Assembly (NCBI GenBank): GCA_902799075.1
Contig: CADBYZ010000027.1
Coordinates: forward strand, 1-39,455
Origin: Oscillospiraceae bacterium
GTDB lineage: Bacteria; Bacillota; Clostridia; Oscillospirales; Oscillospiraceae
DNA: 39,455 bases
Reading direction: 5' to 3'
Below the pieces are notes generated by a model, which was not told the origin of the DNA, did not search any database, and was given only the letters and a program-made list of their open reading frames with translations. Every line of letters starts with the position of its first letter. The first letter of the stretch is position 1. A program made the translations under genes and the position numbers. This document shows, piece by piece, positions 1-7,749 of the stretch.

Positions 1-1
1 G

Positions 2-334
2 TTTGAAAAGGATCATCTGCTGCCCGACGAGATCCTGTGGCGGCAGAAGGCGGCATTCTCCGACGCGGTGGGCCACTCGATGGTCGATGATCTGAAGGCA
101 TACGCCGAGAGCCTGTACACCGACGAGGAATTTGAACAGAAACGGATGGCCTATGACTACGGCCGCCCCTTCACCAAGGAGAGCTTGCTGTACCGGGGAA
201 TTTTTGAAAAATACTATCCCGGTCAGGCGGAGATGATCGCGGACTTCTGGATGCCGAACAAGAGCTGGCCTGGCTGCGATGTGAATGACCCTTCCGCCCG
301 TGTACTTGCAAACTACGGCGCAAGCGGAACCTGA
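2..334 (+). CDS. asnB: Asparagine synthase (glutamine-hydrolysing), C-terminal part
   Basis: The window opens inside this gene; the reading frame runs from base 2 to the TGA at 332-334, and only about the last 110 residues are present. The visible text LPDEILWRQKAAFSDAVG followed by a VDDLKAYAE-like segment is typical of the C-terminal synthetase domain of AsnB enzymes, which make asparagine from aspartate, ATP and glutamine-derived ammonia in the cytoplasm. The end of the protein (WMPNKSWPGCDVNDPSARVLANYG) also fits the family. The glutaminase half lies outside the window, so whether the gene is intact cannot be judged. Identity is confident from the motif; the physiological role is inferred from the family. 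Confidence 0.88.
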   Translation, partial: FEKDHLLPDEILWRQKAAFSDAVGHSMVDDLKAYAESLYTDEEFEQKRMAYDYGRPFTKESLLYRGIFEKYYPGQAEMIADFWMPNKSWPGCDVNDPSARVLANYGASGT

Positions 335-405
335 ACGGGTATTGTCACATGATGTCAAAGATTATTTTTGAGTAGCTATAGATAACGCATATATTATACA
401 AAAAA

Positions 406-442
406 GCCCGCCGACTGCTTTCTTTCAAAGCAGCAGACGGGC
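406..442 (-). terminator. Rho-independent terminator of the HxlR gene
   Basis: GCCCG (406-410) pairs with CGGGC (438-442) and CTGCTTT pairs with AAAGCAG inside it. Read on the minus strand the hairpin is followed by a run of six T, so it ends transcription coming from the HxlR regulator. On the plus strand there is no T tract, although it may also slow asnB read-through. Confidence 0.8.
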
Positions 443-486
443 GTAAATTATGCGAAGACACGGACAACGACATCCTTCAAAAGAGC

Positions 487-828
487 CTATATCTCTGCTT
501 TTACAGCCTGCGCCTTGTAGTCATTTCCCCAGCTCTCCATGGCCTTGATGATGGGGCGCATGGATTCGCCGAGTTCCGTCAGCGAGTATTCGACGCGGGG
601 CGGCACTTCGGGATAAGCGGTGCGGCGGACAATACCGTCGGCCTCCATGGAGCGAAGCGCATCCGTCAGAGCCTTCTGGCTGATACCGTCAATACTTTTT
701 TGAAGCTCATTAAAGCGCCATGGACGCCCGAGGAGATTTCGCATAATGAGCAGCTTCCACTTGCTGCCGATCAGAGAAACCGTGACAGCCACCGGGCAAT
801 CGGGCAGAATATCTTCTTTTGTTCTCAT
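487..828 (-). CDS. HxlR-family winged-helix transcriptional regulator
   Basis: A 113-residue HxlR/YodB-type DNA-binding protein. The whole length matches the family: a Cys at residue 11 (ILPDCPV), the LIGSKWKLLIMRNLL recognition segment, FNELQKSIDGISQKALT and the winged part ending in EYSLTELGESM. Start ATG at 826-828 was chosen because GGAGG lies just upstream and homology begins there; a frame extension to 978 is not needed. Proteins of this family often respond to quinones, aldehydes or thiol stress through the N-terminal Cys, so a redox or electrophile signal is plausible but inferred. It is transcribed away from the sirtuin operon at 1115, which includes redox-type genes, and could regulate it across the 286-bp divergent region. 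Confidence 0.9.
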   Translation of the reverse strand: MRTKEDILPDCPVAVTVSLIGSKWKLLIMRNLLGRPWRFNELQKSIDGISQKALTDALRSMEADGIVRRTAYPEVPPRVEYSLTELGESMRPIIKAMESWGNDYKAQAVKAEI

Positions 829-872
829 ATGGAATGCACCTCCAATACTTTCCAAATGATTGTTACATGAAA

Positions 873-901
873 ATAATACTGCAATATGGCAGCATGTGCA
901 A
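873..901 (-). promoter_or_regulatory. Promoter of the HxlR regulator
   Basis: On the minus strand TTGCAC (896-901) and TATTAT (873-878) are separated by exactly 17 bp, a good sigma-A promoter about 45 bases upstream of the HxlR start. Confidence 0.65.
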
Positions 902-933
902 GAGATATTTATACATCGTTTATCTTTTCCCCC

Positions 934-962
934 AATCAAAGCCCGGCAATGCGGCTTTGATT
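934..962. repeat. Perfect 10-bp inverted repeat
   Basis: AATCAAAGCC (934-943) and GGCTTTGATT (953-962) are exact reverse complements around a 9-base loop. It lies in the divergent region between the HxlR regulator and the sirtuin. There is no T tract on either side, so it is more likely an operator or a structured element than a terminator. Confidence 0.7.
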
Positions 963-971
963 GAGAAAGGA

Positions 972-1029
972 AGAACAAGGTCGTCGGTCGATGCGGTGGC
1001 GCGGTGGCGCTGCCGCATGACCTTGTTCT
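972..1029. repeat. Long bipartite inverted repeat
   Basis: AGAACAAGGTC (972-982) pairs with GACCTTGTTCT (1019-1029), and inside it ATGCGG (991-996) pairs with CCGCAT (1013-1018), leaving a one-sided bulge at 983-990. The inner part also holds a tandem GCGGTGGC GCGGTGGC. It sits 10 bases after another perfect inverted repeat and ahead of the sirtuin promoter. It could be a cruciform-type operator or a small repeat insertion. Confidence 0.65.
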
Positions 1030-1055
1030 GACGTAGGTTACAAAAAGATGCGTAC

Positions 1056-1084
1056 TTGCGGAGGCGACTGTCTTACATTATACT
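1056..1084 (+). promoter_or_regulatory. Promoter of the sirtuin operon
   Basis: TTGCGG (1056-1061) and TATACT (1079-1084) are spaced by 17 bp, upstream of AAGGAGG and the ATG at 1115. The -35 box is weak, which fits a regulated promoter. Confidence 0.6.
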
Positions 1085-1114
1085 ACAGTCAGCAAAACCA
1101 AGGAGGCAAGACCA

Positions 1115-2074
1115 ATGTTCAACAGAAGCACAAAGAAAATAACGCGCTTTTCGGATTTTCTGACCGGAGATTATGCGCGGGACTATATCAATCAGGAAAC
1201 GCCCTACGATAAGCAGATCGAACAGGCGGCAGTACTTATCCGGGAAGCGGACTATGTCCTGATCGGCGCCGGAGCCGGGATGAGCACAGCGGCGGGCGCG
1301 GAGTACGGCGGAAAGTTCTTTGCCGAGCACTTTGCCGAGTTTCAGAAGCTGTATGGCAAAGGACCGTATATGCGGGACATGTACTCCGCCGGCTTCTATC
1401 CCTTCCCGGATCAGGAGAGCAAGTGGGGCTACTGGAGTCATCAGGCCCTGCTCGCCGGGGCGGATCTGGATGTGACGCCGCTGCACAAAACGCTGCTGGA
1501 GGCACTCAAGGGAAAGAAGCTCTTCCTCCTGAGCACCAACGCCGACCATCAGTTTGAGAAAGCGGGGCTTCCTTTAGAGCGGATCTTCCAGACCCAGGGC
1601 AGCTATAACCTGATCCAGTGCAAGCGCGGCTGCCATCCGAAGACCTATAACGCCGTCGAGCTTTTCCGACAGATGGAGAGAGAACGGAAGGATGGGAACA
1701 TCCCCAGTGAGCTTGTGCCGAAATGCCCGGTTTGCGGCGGGGATATGGAGATGAATCTGCGCGTGGACAATTATTTTGTAGAAGACGAAAACTGGCACGC
1801 CGCCGAGGATCGGTTCAGCCGTTTCCTGTCGGAATGCAAAGACAAGAAAACCGTCCTGCTGGAGCTGGGCGTTGGCTTCAACACCCCCATGATCATCCGC
1901 TTTCCCTTTGAGAAGCTGACGCGGGAGCATGAGAACGTGAGTCTTGTGCGCCTCAGCCGCAGCAAGGCCATGGTTCCCGCAAGCCTGGGTGTGCGCGCTG
2001 TCGGCATCAACGCCGACATGGCGCAGAGCATCACGGATATCTCCGAAAAGCTGTGCAGGTGGAAAAAGGAGTGA
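1115..2074 (+). CDS. Class-M-like sirtuin (SIR2-family NAD-dependent protein)
   Basis: A 319-residue Sir2 fold protein. The NAD site GAGAGMSTAAGAEYGG, the motif GFYPFPDQESKWGYWS and STNADHQFEKAG are characteristic of microbial class M sirtuins (SirTM). As in that class, the canonical catalytic His of the HG motif is replaced by Gln (TQG, Q161), while the Asn of TNAD is kept. Zinc-ligand cysteines are present (C169, C173, C204, C207). SirTMs characterised in pathogens ADP-ribosylate lipoylated GcvH-like proteins and are encoded with a macrodomain hydrolase and LplA2. None of these partners is visible here. Start supported by AAGGAGG about 8 bases upstream. The TGA stop overlaps the GTG start of the next gene, so translation is coupled. 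Family is confident; substrate unknown. Confidence 0.85.
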   Translation: MFNRSTKKITRFSDFLTGDYARDYINQETPYDKQIEQAAVLIREADYVLIGAGAGMSTAAGAEYGGKFFAEHFAEFQKLYGKGPYMRDMYSAGFYPFPDQESKWGYWSHQALLAGADLDVTPLHKTLLEALKGKKLFLLSTNADHQFEKAGLPLERIFQTQGSYNLIQCKRGCHPKTYNAVELFRQMERERKDGNIPSELVPKCPVCGGDMEMNLRVDNYFVEDENWHAAEDRFSRFLSECKDKKTVLLELGVGFNTPMIIRFPFEKLTREHENVSLVRLSRSKAMVPASLGVRAVGINADMAQSITDISEKLCRWKKE

Positions 2075-2466
2075 TCGGAACGGAAGAGCTCTTTACCTTT
2101 GAACTTGATATGGGTTCAGGCGATTGCGCCATGCCTGCCGAGCGCCTGGAGGACACGATCTATAACTGCCTGGACTTCTGTCTGCTGAACAGAAGAACAC
2201 CGCACTTTTACCTCGGCGGACCCGAACCGATCCGTCACCCGGCGCTCCGGCCTGTACTGGAGCTTCTGCGGGAAGAGGACGTGAGCTTCAGCCTCCTGAG
2301 CGAACCGGAGAAAACGGAGTTTGAGCAGAATCGCCATCCGGTTTTGCAAGAGAACAGAATTGAAATCGCCTGCGACGGCATGACTCGTCAAGGGAATACG
2401 ATCATCGGGAATATCTTCGAGGATAGGCTGGCAGACCTCTGGGTCGTCAGCGGATGCGGGAGGTAG
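2071..2466 (+). pseudogene. Internally deleted radical SAM/SPASM-like protein
   Basis: A 131-residue frame starting at GTG 2071, which overlaps the sirtuin stop as GTGA and has AAAAAGGA before it. The first part (DTIYNCLDFCLLNRR, then FYLGGPEPIRHP) looks like the early strands of a radical SAM barrel where GGEP-type residues bind SAM. The last part (IIGNIFEDRLADLW) looks like the end of a SPASM domain. The several hundred residues expected between them are absent, and no CxxxCxxC cluster motif is seen. The simplest reading is an in-frame internal deletion that left a non-functional remnant; a short functional protein cannot be excluded. It lies between the sirtuin and the iron-sulfur nitroreductase, so the ancestral operon was probably sirtuin, radical SAM, nitroreductase. 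Confidence 0.5.
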
Positions 2467-2469
2467 CAC

Positions 2470-3075
2470 ATGAATATTACAAACTTCCGGGTTGACTATG
2501 ATAAGTGCATCGGCTGCGGACTTTTGCGAAAAGGTCTGTCCCGGCGGAATCCTGCATTTGAACACAGAGCATAAATGCGAGATGGACAAGATCACCTGCT
2601 TCGGCTGGAACGGCTGCTGGAAGTGCGAGCACTGTCTGGCCGTGTGCCCCAGAGGCGCGATCTCCATTTTCGGCAAAAAGCCGGAGGACAGCATTGCACC
2701 GATGAAGCCGGAGACAGCTGCCCCGGTGATGGACGCGCTCATCATGAACCGCCATTCCTGCCGCCGCTTTCTGCAAAAGGCTGTACCGACCGAAACCATC
2801 GACGCCATGCTGCAGCTTATCGGCAACGCTCCCAACGGCGGCAACAAGCAGCAGGTGGAGTTTACCCTGATCGACGACAGGACGCAAATGGATCGTTTCC
2901 ACTCTCTCGCCTATACCGAGATGGACCGTCTTGCGGCCAAGGATGTCTACCCGAAGGGCTTTGACAAGCCCTCCTATGTGCTTGACAAGAAGCTTGCCGT
3001 ACAGTGCCTTCCTGTCCTGGGAGGCAACGCGCCGCGTCAAAAACGGTGAGCCCGATCTGCGCCTGATCCCGTCCT
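2470..3075 (+). pseudogene. 4Fe-4S ferredoxin-nitroreductase fusion, frameshifted and truncated
   Basis: ATG at 2470 opens with MNITNFRVDYDKCIGCGL, a ferredoxin cluster motif. The frame is then broken in a T run near 2520: removing one T gives a continuous CIGCGLCEKVCPGG. The second frame continues with a ferredoxin-like Cys-rich region (CWKCEHCLAVCPRG) and the start of a nitroreductase domain (MNRHSCRRFLQKAVPTETI, then IGNAPNGGNKQQ, which would bind FMN). The frame ends at 3049, and the +1 frame carries the homology on to about VKNGEPDLRLIP, where it runs into polymerase-like sequence. So there are at least two frameshifts and the catalytic C-terminal half is missing. An intact version would be a cytosolic flavin reductase fed by its own iron-sulfur clusters. 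Confidence 0.75.
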
Positions 3076-3300
3076 GCATCGGAGAAAACCCCGGACAAGC
3101 TCTGGCCGTTGCCGGTGGGGGAACTGTTATTCGTGGGCGGCGCCCTACGTTAATCAGCTGCGGGAAGAACATATTTTCACAATTGGAGAGCTTGCGCACG
3201 CAGACCCTGAGCTGCTGCGAAGGATCCTCGGAGACAAAATAAGTCTGCAGGCCCGCAAGTTCAAAGGCAAACAGGCGTCCGAGCAGGAAAAAACGTGAAT
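3076..3300 (+). pseudogene. Remnant of a Y-family (DinB/UmuC-like) DNA polymerase
   Basis: Three short frames joined by single-base shifts give DKLWPLPVGELLFVG, then NQLREEHIFTIGELAHADP, then ELLRRILG. This order matches the palm end and helix-hairpin-helix segment of DinB/UmuC-type translesion polymerases, where a LWPLPV...L..VG motif is followed by TIGDLA..DPELL. The polymerase N-terminal half with its catalytic Asp/Glu residues is absent. It directly abuts the truncated nitroreductase, so one deletion event may have joined the two. A bidirectional terminator follows at 3340-3378. Confidence 0.6.
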
Positions 3301-3339
3301 TCGGATGAGCATGCATCCTGTCCTGACCGAAAACAAAGT

Positions 3340-3378
3340 ACGACGCCCGAAGGGCCATTGAGGCTGATCGGGCGCCGT
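3340..3378. terminator. Bidirectional terminator
   Basis: ACG-A-CGCCCGA (3340-3350) pairs with TCGGGCG-C-CGT (3368-3378) with one mismatch. On the plus strand it is followed by CCTTTTT, and on the minus strand by a T-rich stretch. It separates the decayed plus-strand operon from the minus-strand gene ending at 3393. Confidence 0.7.
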
Positions 3379-3392
3379 GTCCTTTTTATGTG

Positions 3393-4088
3393 CTACGATT
3401 CCTTTGCTAAATGGTTTAATGCGATAAAGCGTTGCAGCTTCTGCGAGGCATTTCCCTTGACGGCGGCTTCCGATCCGTTCTTGCCGGAGATACGTTCCGC
3501 CATGTGGACGATCTCATGCAGCGCCTCGCCGTAGGCATCCACAAGCGCCTCCGTACCCACGGGGACAGGTTTGTTGATGCCGATGATCTCATCTGCAAGG
3601 AAAACGTAGTTACTGCAAAAGAGTTCCCGGATCCATGTACTGTAAGCGTCGCTCTGCGCGGCGTAGCCGTCCTCATAAAGCATCAGGGTATGCACTGTGT
3701 CTGCGAGGATATGCGCCGTTCGTTCATCGTAGTAGGAATCCCACTGTCGTGCCGCCAGTTCCACCGGAATATACAGGATCGTGGAGAGGGATTCCGCGAT
3801 GGCGGCCTTCATGGCTTCAAGTGTCTCACCCTCGATCTGCTCAAACAGAGGACGCCAGAGCCGGATCGCCTCGCGGATATACGCCATGTCAACGCCTGGC
3901 TTTGCCCTGCGCCCGGTAACGGCACCGCGCAGGAAGAGAGCGTGGATGTCGCCGGGATTAAGAGCCTCGATCTGCCCGATTTTTGCCTCTGTCTCCCGCA
4001 TATTCCCGCCGAGGTAGGCTTCATAGGCCGCGCGGGTGTAGATACCCAGCAGCTCCCGTTCGGCGGCGGAGAGGGTATTTTGTACCAT
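3393..4088 (-). CDS. Unknown helical cytoplasmic protein
   Basis: A 231-residue protein with no signal peptide or membrane segment. The first 60 residues (AAYEAYLGGNMRETEAKIGQ, LNPGDIHALFLRG) look like tetratricopeptide-type helix pairs, and the rest is predicted mostly alpha-helical. No catalytic motif is recognised. The start ATG lies one base after the stop of the upstream flavoprotein (TGA-T-ATG), so the two are translationally coupled and probably act together. It may be an accessory, chaperone or regulatory protein for the exported reductase, but this rests on context only. Confidence 0.6.
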   Translation of the reverse strand: MVQNTLSAAERELLGIYTRAAYEAYLGGNMRETEAKIGQIEALNPGDIHALFLRGAVTGRRAKPGVDMAYIREAIRLWRPLFEQIEGETLEAMKAAIAESLSTILYIPVELAARQWDSYYDERTAHILADTVHTLMLYEDGYAAQSDAYSTWIRELFCSNYVFLADEIIGINKPVPVGTEALVDAYGEALHEIVHMAERISGKNGSEAAVKGNASQKLQRFIALNHLAKES

Positions 4089-4089
4089 A

Positions 4090-6231
4090 TCAGAGCGCGG
4101 CGGCGTGCTTGCCCGCGACGCGGCCGGTGGTCAGGGCGTTGCCCATGTTGTTGCCGGCGGAGGGGCAGCTGTAGGCATTGCCGAAGCGCTGGCCCATGCA
4201 GTTGCCGACGGCGTAGAGGCCGGGGATAACCTGGGAGCGGTCGGCGTTGAGGACCTGCATGTTGCCGTTGACAACAAGACCGGTGATGGTGTTCAGGCCG
4301 CAGTTATAAAGACCCGCGGTGGTCTGCATGCTTACATAGAAGGGGCCCTGTTCGATGGGCAGGAGGTATTTTGCGGACTTGCAGTAATCCACGTCGTCGC
4401 CGTTTTTGCAGAGCTCGTTGTAGCGGTCAACGGAGGCGACGGTGTTGGCAATGACCTCGTCGGAAAGGCCCGCGTTCTTGAGCGCTTCTTCCAGCGTGTC
4501 GCCCACATAGACCTTGGACATCATGTGGAAGGACTTGTTGGCAATCTCAAGGCCGGTCACGTCGCCGGAACCGACAGCGGGATCGAGGGCCTGCATATCG
4601 CTTTCAAAAAGGTCCATGCCCTCCTGGTAGCCCCAGTTGGGTGCGCCGTGGTCAAGACCGGCAAGCTGGATGTACTTCATGTAGTTTGCGTCCATGACGG
4701 CGAAGTTCGCGGTCTTGCCGAGCTCGGGCATGGGCTGGTGCAGGGACTGGACCAGGGCGAGGCCGGACATGCCCTCGTTCATGAAGCGCTTGCCCTGGCA
4801 GTTGAGCCAGATCGTGGGCGCGGTGCCCCAGGGACCGAAGCCCAGCATCGGGCAGTTGACGGCGATGGGCCGGGGATGGGTCTCGATCATGCCGCCTGCC
4901 CAGCAGCCCTGCTTGTGGCCGCTGCCGTCGCAGTCGGTCATGCCGCCGACGTTTTCACGCGGGGAGCCCACGCGCTCAGCGTACTCGGCCACCTCGGAGC
5001 AGAGCTCCCAGACCATGTCGGTGTTGGCGCCAAAGTCGCCTGTGGCGAGGATGACGGCCTTCCTGGCGTTGAACTTCACATACTGCTTGTCGGCATTCTT
5101 CGCAATGACGCCGTTGACTCTGCCGTCCGCATCCTTGGTGAGGACGACAGAGGTATGCTCGCAATACCAGGTCGCGCCCAGGTCCTCCGCCGCGTCGCGG
5201 CAATAGGTCTCCAGCTCCGTCAGACGGCTGACGCCGGTGCGCTGGGCCTTGCCGACAGGGTTGGGGTTCTGGGTGCCGATGGACTGGAAGGTGGAGGCCC
5301 AGGCGTAGTAGCCCTCGGCCTCGGCGGGATAGTAGGAGCCGTCCTTCATGTTGTAGCCGATCTGTACGATGCACTGCCCGCCCGCATAGTCGAAGACGTT
5401 GGAGGTCTCAGGCACGAGAGAGGCGATGTTGTCCATCATCTCACCGGAGTTGTAGACGAAGGCGCGGATCACGTCGGTGTCGCAGCGGCCGTTTGCGCGG
5501 CGGACATACTCGTTGACGATGGCCTCCAGGTCATAGGGACCGAAGCCCCAGCTCTCCAGCAGCTTGGAGTTGTAGGAGCAGATATCGTCACCGCGGTAGA
5601 TGATCTCGCCGTCGGCGTGCTTTTCAAGGACCGCGACCTTCGCGCCGCCCTGGGCCGCCGCAAGCGCCGCCTGGGTGCCCGCGTGGCCGCCGCCGACCAC
5701 GACCACATCAGCGTCGTAAGTTGCGGTGATCTCGGCTTCGTCGATGACCGGGGCCTCGCCCAGCCAGTCCTCATCGCACATGTAGCCGAAGGGACGCACA
5801 CCGGGCTCCTTGGGCGCTTCCACGGCGACCTCGACGGTCTCGCCCTTGGCCTGGGCAATGCAGGCCGCAGCGGCGGTCTTGGCGGCGGTGGAGGTCATGG
5901 TAGCGGAGGTGATTGCGTCAAAGTGGGTACCCTGGGCGTCCATGATCGCCTTTTCAAGATCCTCGCCGTGGGCGCCGCCGATGGAGGGGGTCTCCTGGGA
6001 GACGTCCACCTTGACGTCGGTGATGTTCTCGGCGTCAAAGGTCATGGTAACGGTAACGATGCCCTGGGCGCCCTTGGCTTCAGCGCTGTAAGTACCGGGG
6101 ATATAGGTGCCGCGTTCCTCCGCGAAGGCGACCGCGGTGCCGCCGAGGATGCTGCCCGCCATCACACCAAGAGCGCTGACGGCGCTCTTTTTCAAAAAGT
6201 CCCGCCTGGTAAGATTATGCTTTTCGCTCAT
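4090..6231 (-). CDS. Exported FMN/FAD flavoprotein reductase (fumarate reductase-like)
   Basis: A 713-residue protein. A twin-arginine signal (LTRRDFLKK, followed by a hydrophobic stretch to about residue 37) sends it across the membrane folded. Residues about 45-125 form an FMN-binding domain with the flavinylation motif DAITSAT (105-111), where ApbE-type enzymes attach FMN to the Thr. From about residue 173 a FAD_binding_2 domain follows, with the dinucleotide motif VVVVGGGHAG (176-185), and the C-terminal part includes SCPSAGNNMGNALTTGRVAG. No haem-binding CxxCH is seen. Gut anaerobes use many such reductases for respiration on fumarate, urocanate, cinnamate-like acids and others; the substrate here cannot be read from the sequence. 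A divergent LysR gene, now broken, and a promoter at 6285-6313 suggest substrate induction originally. Confidence 0.88.
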   Translation of the reverse strand: MSEKHNLTRRDFLKKSAVSALGVMAGSILGGTAVAFAEERGTYIPGTYSAEAKGAQGIVTVTMTFDAENITDVKVDVSQETPSIGGAHGEDLEKAIMDAQGTHFDAITSATMTSTAAKTAAAACIAQAKGETVEVAVEAPKEPGVRPFGYMCDEDWLGEAPVIDEAEITATYDADVVVVGGGHAGTQAALAAAQGGAKVAVLEKHADGEIIYRGDDICSYNSKLLESWGFGPYDLEAIVNEYVRRANGRCDTDVIRAFVYNSGEMMDNIASLVPETSNVFDYAGGQCIVQIGYNMKDGSYYPAEAEGYYAWASTFQSIGTQNPNPVGKAQRTGVSRLTELETYCRDAAEDLGATWYCEHTSVVLTKDADGRVNGVIAKNADKQYVKFNARKAVILATGDFGANTDMVWELCSEVAEYAERVGSPRENVGGMTDCDGSGHKQGCWAGGMIETHPRPIAVNCPMLGFGPWGTAPTIWLNCQGKRFMNEGMSGLALVQSLHQPMPELGKTANFAVMDANYMKYIQLAGLDHGAPNWGYQEGMDLFESDMQALDPAVGSGDVTGLEIANKSFHMMSKVYVGDTLEEALKNAGLSDEVIANTVASVDRYNELCKNGDDVDYCKSAKYLLPIEQGPFYVSMQTTAGLYNCGLNTITGLVVNGNMQVLNADRSQVIPGLYAVGNCMGQRFGNAYSCPSAGNNMGNALTTGRVAGKHAAAL

Positions 6232-6284
6232 ATTTTGTTCTCCTTTCGATTGTTCGGCCTTATTGCTACCTTATACATATGAAA

Positions 6285-6313
6285 ATTATATCATTTCCCC
6301 TCTTGCATTTGAA
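6285..6313 (-). promoter_or_regulatory. Promoter of the flavoprotein operon
   Basis: On the minus strand TTCAAA (6308-6313) and a consensus TATAAT (6285-6290) are separated by 17 bp, about 55 bases upstream of the flavoprotein ATG. The weak -35 with perfect -10 is typical for an activator-dependent promoter. Confidence 0.65.
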
Positions 6314-6332
6314 GCGCCAATCCCTTAATATG

Positions 6333-6352
6333 CTATTAGGAAATCCTAATAG
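6333..6352. promoter_or_regulatory. Palindromic operator, probable LysR site
   Basis: CTATTAGGA (6333-6341), AA, TCCTAATAG (6344-6352) is a perfect 9-bp inverted repeat. It lies 19 bases before the GTG of the LysR gene and just upstream of the divergent flavoprotein promoter, the usual place for a LysR regulator to bind for autoregulation and activation. Confidence 0.6.
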
Positions 6353-6371
6353 CCGAGGGGAGGGGACAAGC

Positions 6372-7200
6372 GTGTACGATCCGCATCTCGATACCTTTCT
6401 GATCGTGGCCAGCACAGGGAGCTTTTCCGGGGCGGCGGACTATCTCTATATCACACCCAGCGCTGTGATCCAACAGATCAACGCTCTGGAGGCTAAGCTG
6501 AAGGTGCCGCTCTTTTATCGCTCCAACAAGGGGGTGAGCCTCACCAAGCAGGGTGCCGGACGGAGAACTGTCGCTGGTCATGGGTACATCCCTTCGTGAA
6601 AAATGCCGGGTTTTCTATGATTTCTGGATACAATTCTCACAAGGGCGGGAGCAGTATTCCGTTCAGATGAAGACTATTGACACGCGCTTTCCCATCTCGT
6701 CCGAGGTGGATTTTATTGAGTCCATTTCAACAAACGCCTCCTGGCACAGCACCTGGGAGTATTACGAGCTCTGTCGGGTCCCCTACGGCCTTGCCATGGC
6801 AAAGGACCACCCGCTGTATGAAAAGCAGGTCCTCTGTTATGAGGATCTGCGCGATTTTACGGTGATCGCACAGCGGCCCGAGGAGAGCTGGAAAAATCTC
6901 GACCGTGTGAAGGAAGACCTGTCAAAAAACGGTATCCGCATTCAGGAGCGCCGGGGCTTTGACAGTGACGTGGTGTGGGATGCTTCCGTCAAGCGGTATC
7001 TGATCGTCATGCCCCTGTGTCTCAAGGACGTGATCTTTGACATGCGCATCGCGCCTATGGACTGGGAGCATAGAGTCTCCTACGGCCTGTTTTACCGCAG
7101 TGAAGTGGCCGGACTGCCGAAACTTTTCCTTGATTTCGTCAAAAACTATCACAGGATTCATCCTGAAATCACGAAACGTCTGACGGAAGCAGAAATGTAA
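6372..7200 (+). pseudogene. LysR-family regulator broken by an internal deletion and frameshift
   Basis: GTG at 6372 follows a strong GAGGGGAGGGG site. The first frame encodes a normal LysR helix-turn-helix (HLDTFLIVASTGSFSGAAD, SAVIQQINALEAKL, GVSLTKQG) and stops at 6599 after switching out of frame near 6550. A second frame (to 7200) carries the effector domain from PDGELSLVMGTSLR onward, including the co-inducer region. The roughly 25 residues of linker helix expected between them are missing. The protein can therefore not be made whole. It is divergent from the flavoprotein gene and was presumably its activator, so that gene may now be uninduced or constitutive. Confidence 0.8.
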
Positions 7201-7428
7201 CAGGTAAAATGATGATATGTGATTGTCATCTTGCACAGATGAGTGATAAAAACACCTATGGCAGATGCGTGCTTGACGTGGAAAACTTCCTCGCGACAAA
7301 TGAGACATCTTTCCGTAAAGGATCGGGGACACAAAGAAAGCCATTGCCGGGGGGAGTATATACGGCGCCGGAATCACAGGGGGCGCCGCAGTAATCCAGC
7401 TCATCATCTGTGATATACTACAGCTATT
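7201..7428. other. No assignable gene
   Basis: Short frames exist (one of 61 residues at 7209-7394, and one reading KKAIAGGSIYGAGITGGAA near 7340-7385) but neither has a convincing ribosome site or recognisable homology. It is probably decayed coding sequence linking two pseudogenes. Confidence 0.4.
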
Positions 7429-7749
7429 GACGAGGAAAGGGAGCAGGGCTTTGAGGTCTATATGGCTGTGCAGAAGCTGAAGCTTTACGATCTGGAACCC
7501 ATAGCGGACAAAATCACGCAGGACATCCCGATCATCGGGGCAAATCAGGATCACTTCATTGATTACCGGCTTATCGGGAGGGAAATCAATATGCTCAGGA
7601 ATGTAAAGAGCCTGACCTTCCGCCTCTTCACGGATAAGGAAGACGCTCAGAACCACTGCAATGTGGGAAACGGTGAAATCGCTCTCGACACGATCTGCAA
7701 TTGGATCCAGAGCATTGACAAAGAGACGGATAAGAATACCAGATCATGA
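7429..7749 (+). pseudogene. C-terminal fragment of an alpha/beta hydrolase
   Basis: The frame reads DEEREQGFEVYMAVQKLKLY, then LEPIADKITQDI, IIGANQDHFIDY and NHCNVGNGEIALDTICNWI. This is the end of an alpha/beta-hydrolase fold protein of the type found near efflux and dipeptide genes in Firmicutes; D of NQDHF and H of NHCNVG would be the acid and base of the catalytic triad. The nucleophile half is missing and a stop lies in frame just upstream, so this is a fragment. No ribosome site precedes the internal ATG at 7462. Confidence 0.7.

Noticed and set aside
2470-3049. Programmed frameshift at CTTTTG in the nitroreductase
   Set aside because: A slippery T run is present, but a second frameshift and loss of the C-terminal half follow, and neighbours are decayed, so ordinary mutation or sequencing error is simpler.
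4105-6282. A 725-codon plus-strand frame opposite the flavoprotein
   Set aside because: It is the mirror of a GC-rich coding frame, with Val/Ala/Gly-rich low-complexity translation and no family match; the minus-strand gene has clear domains and signals.
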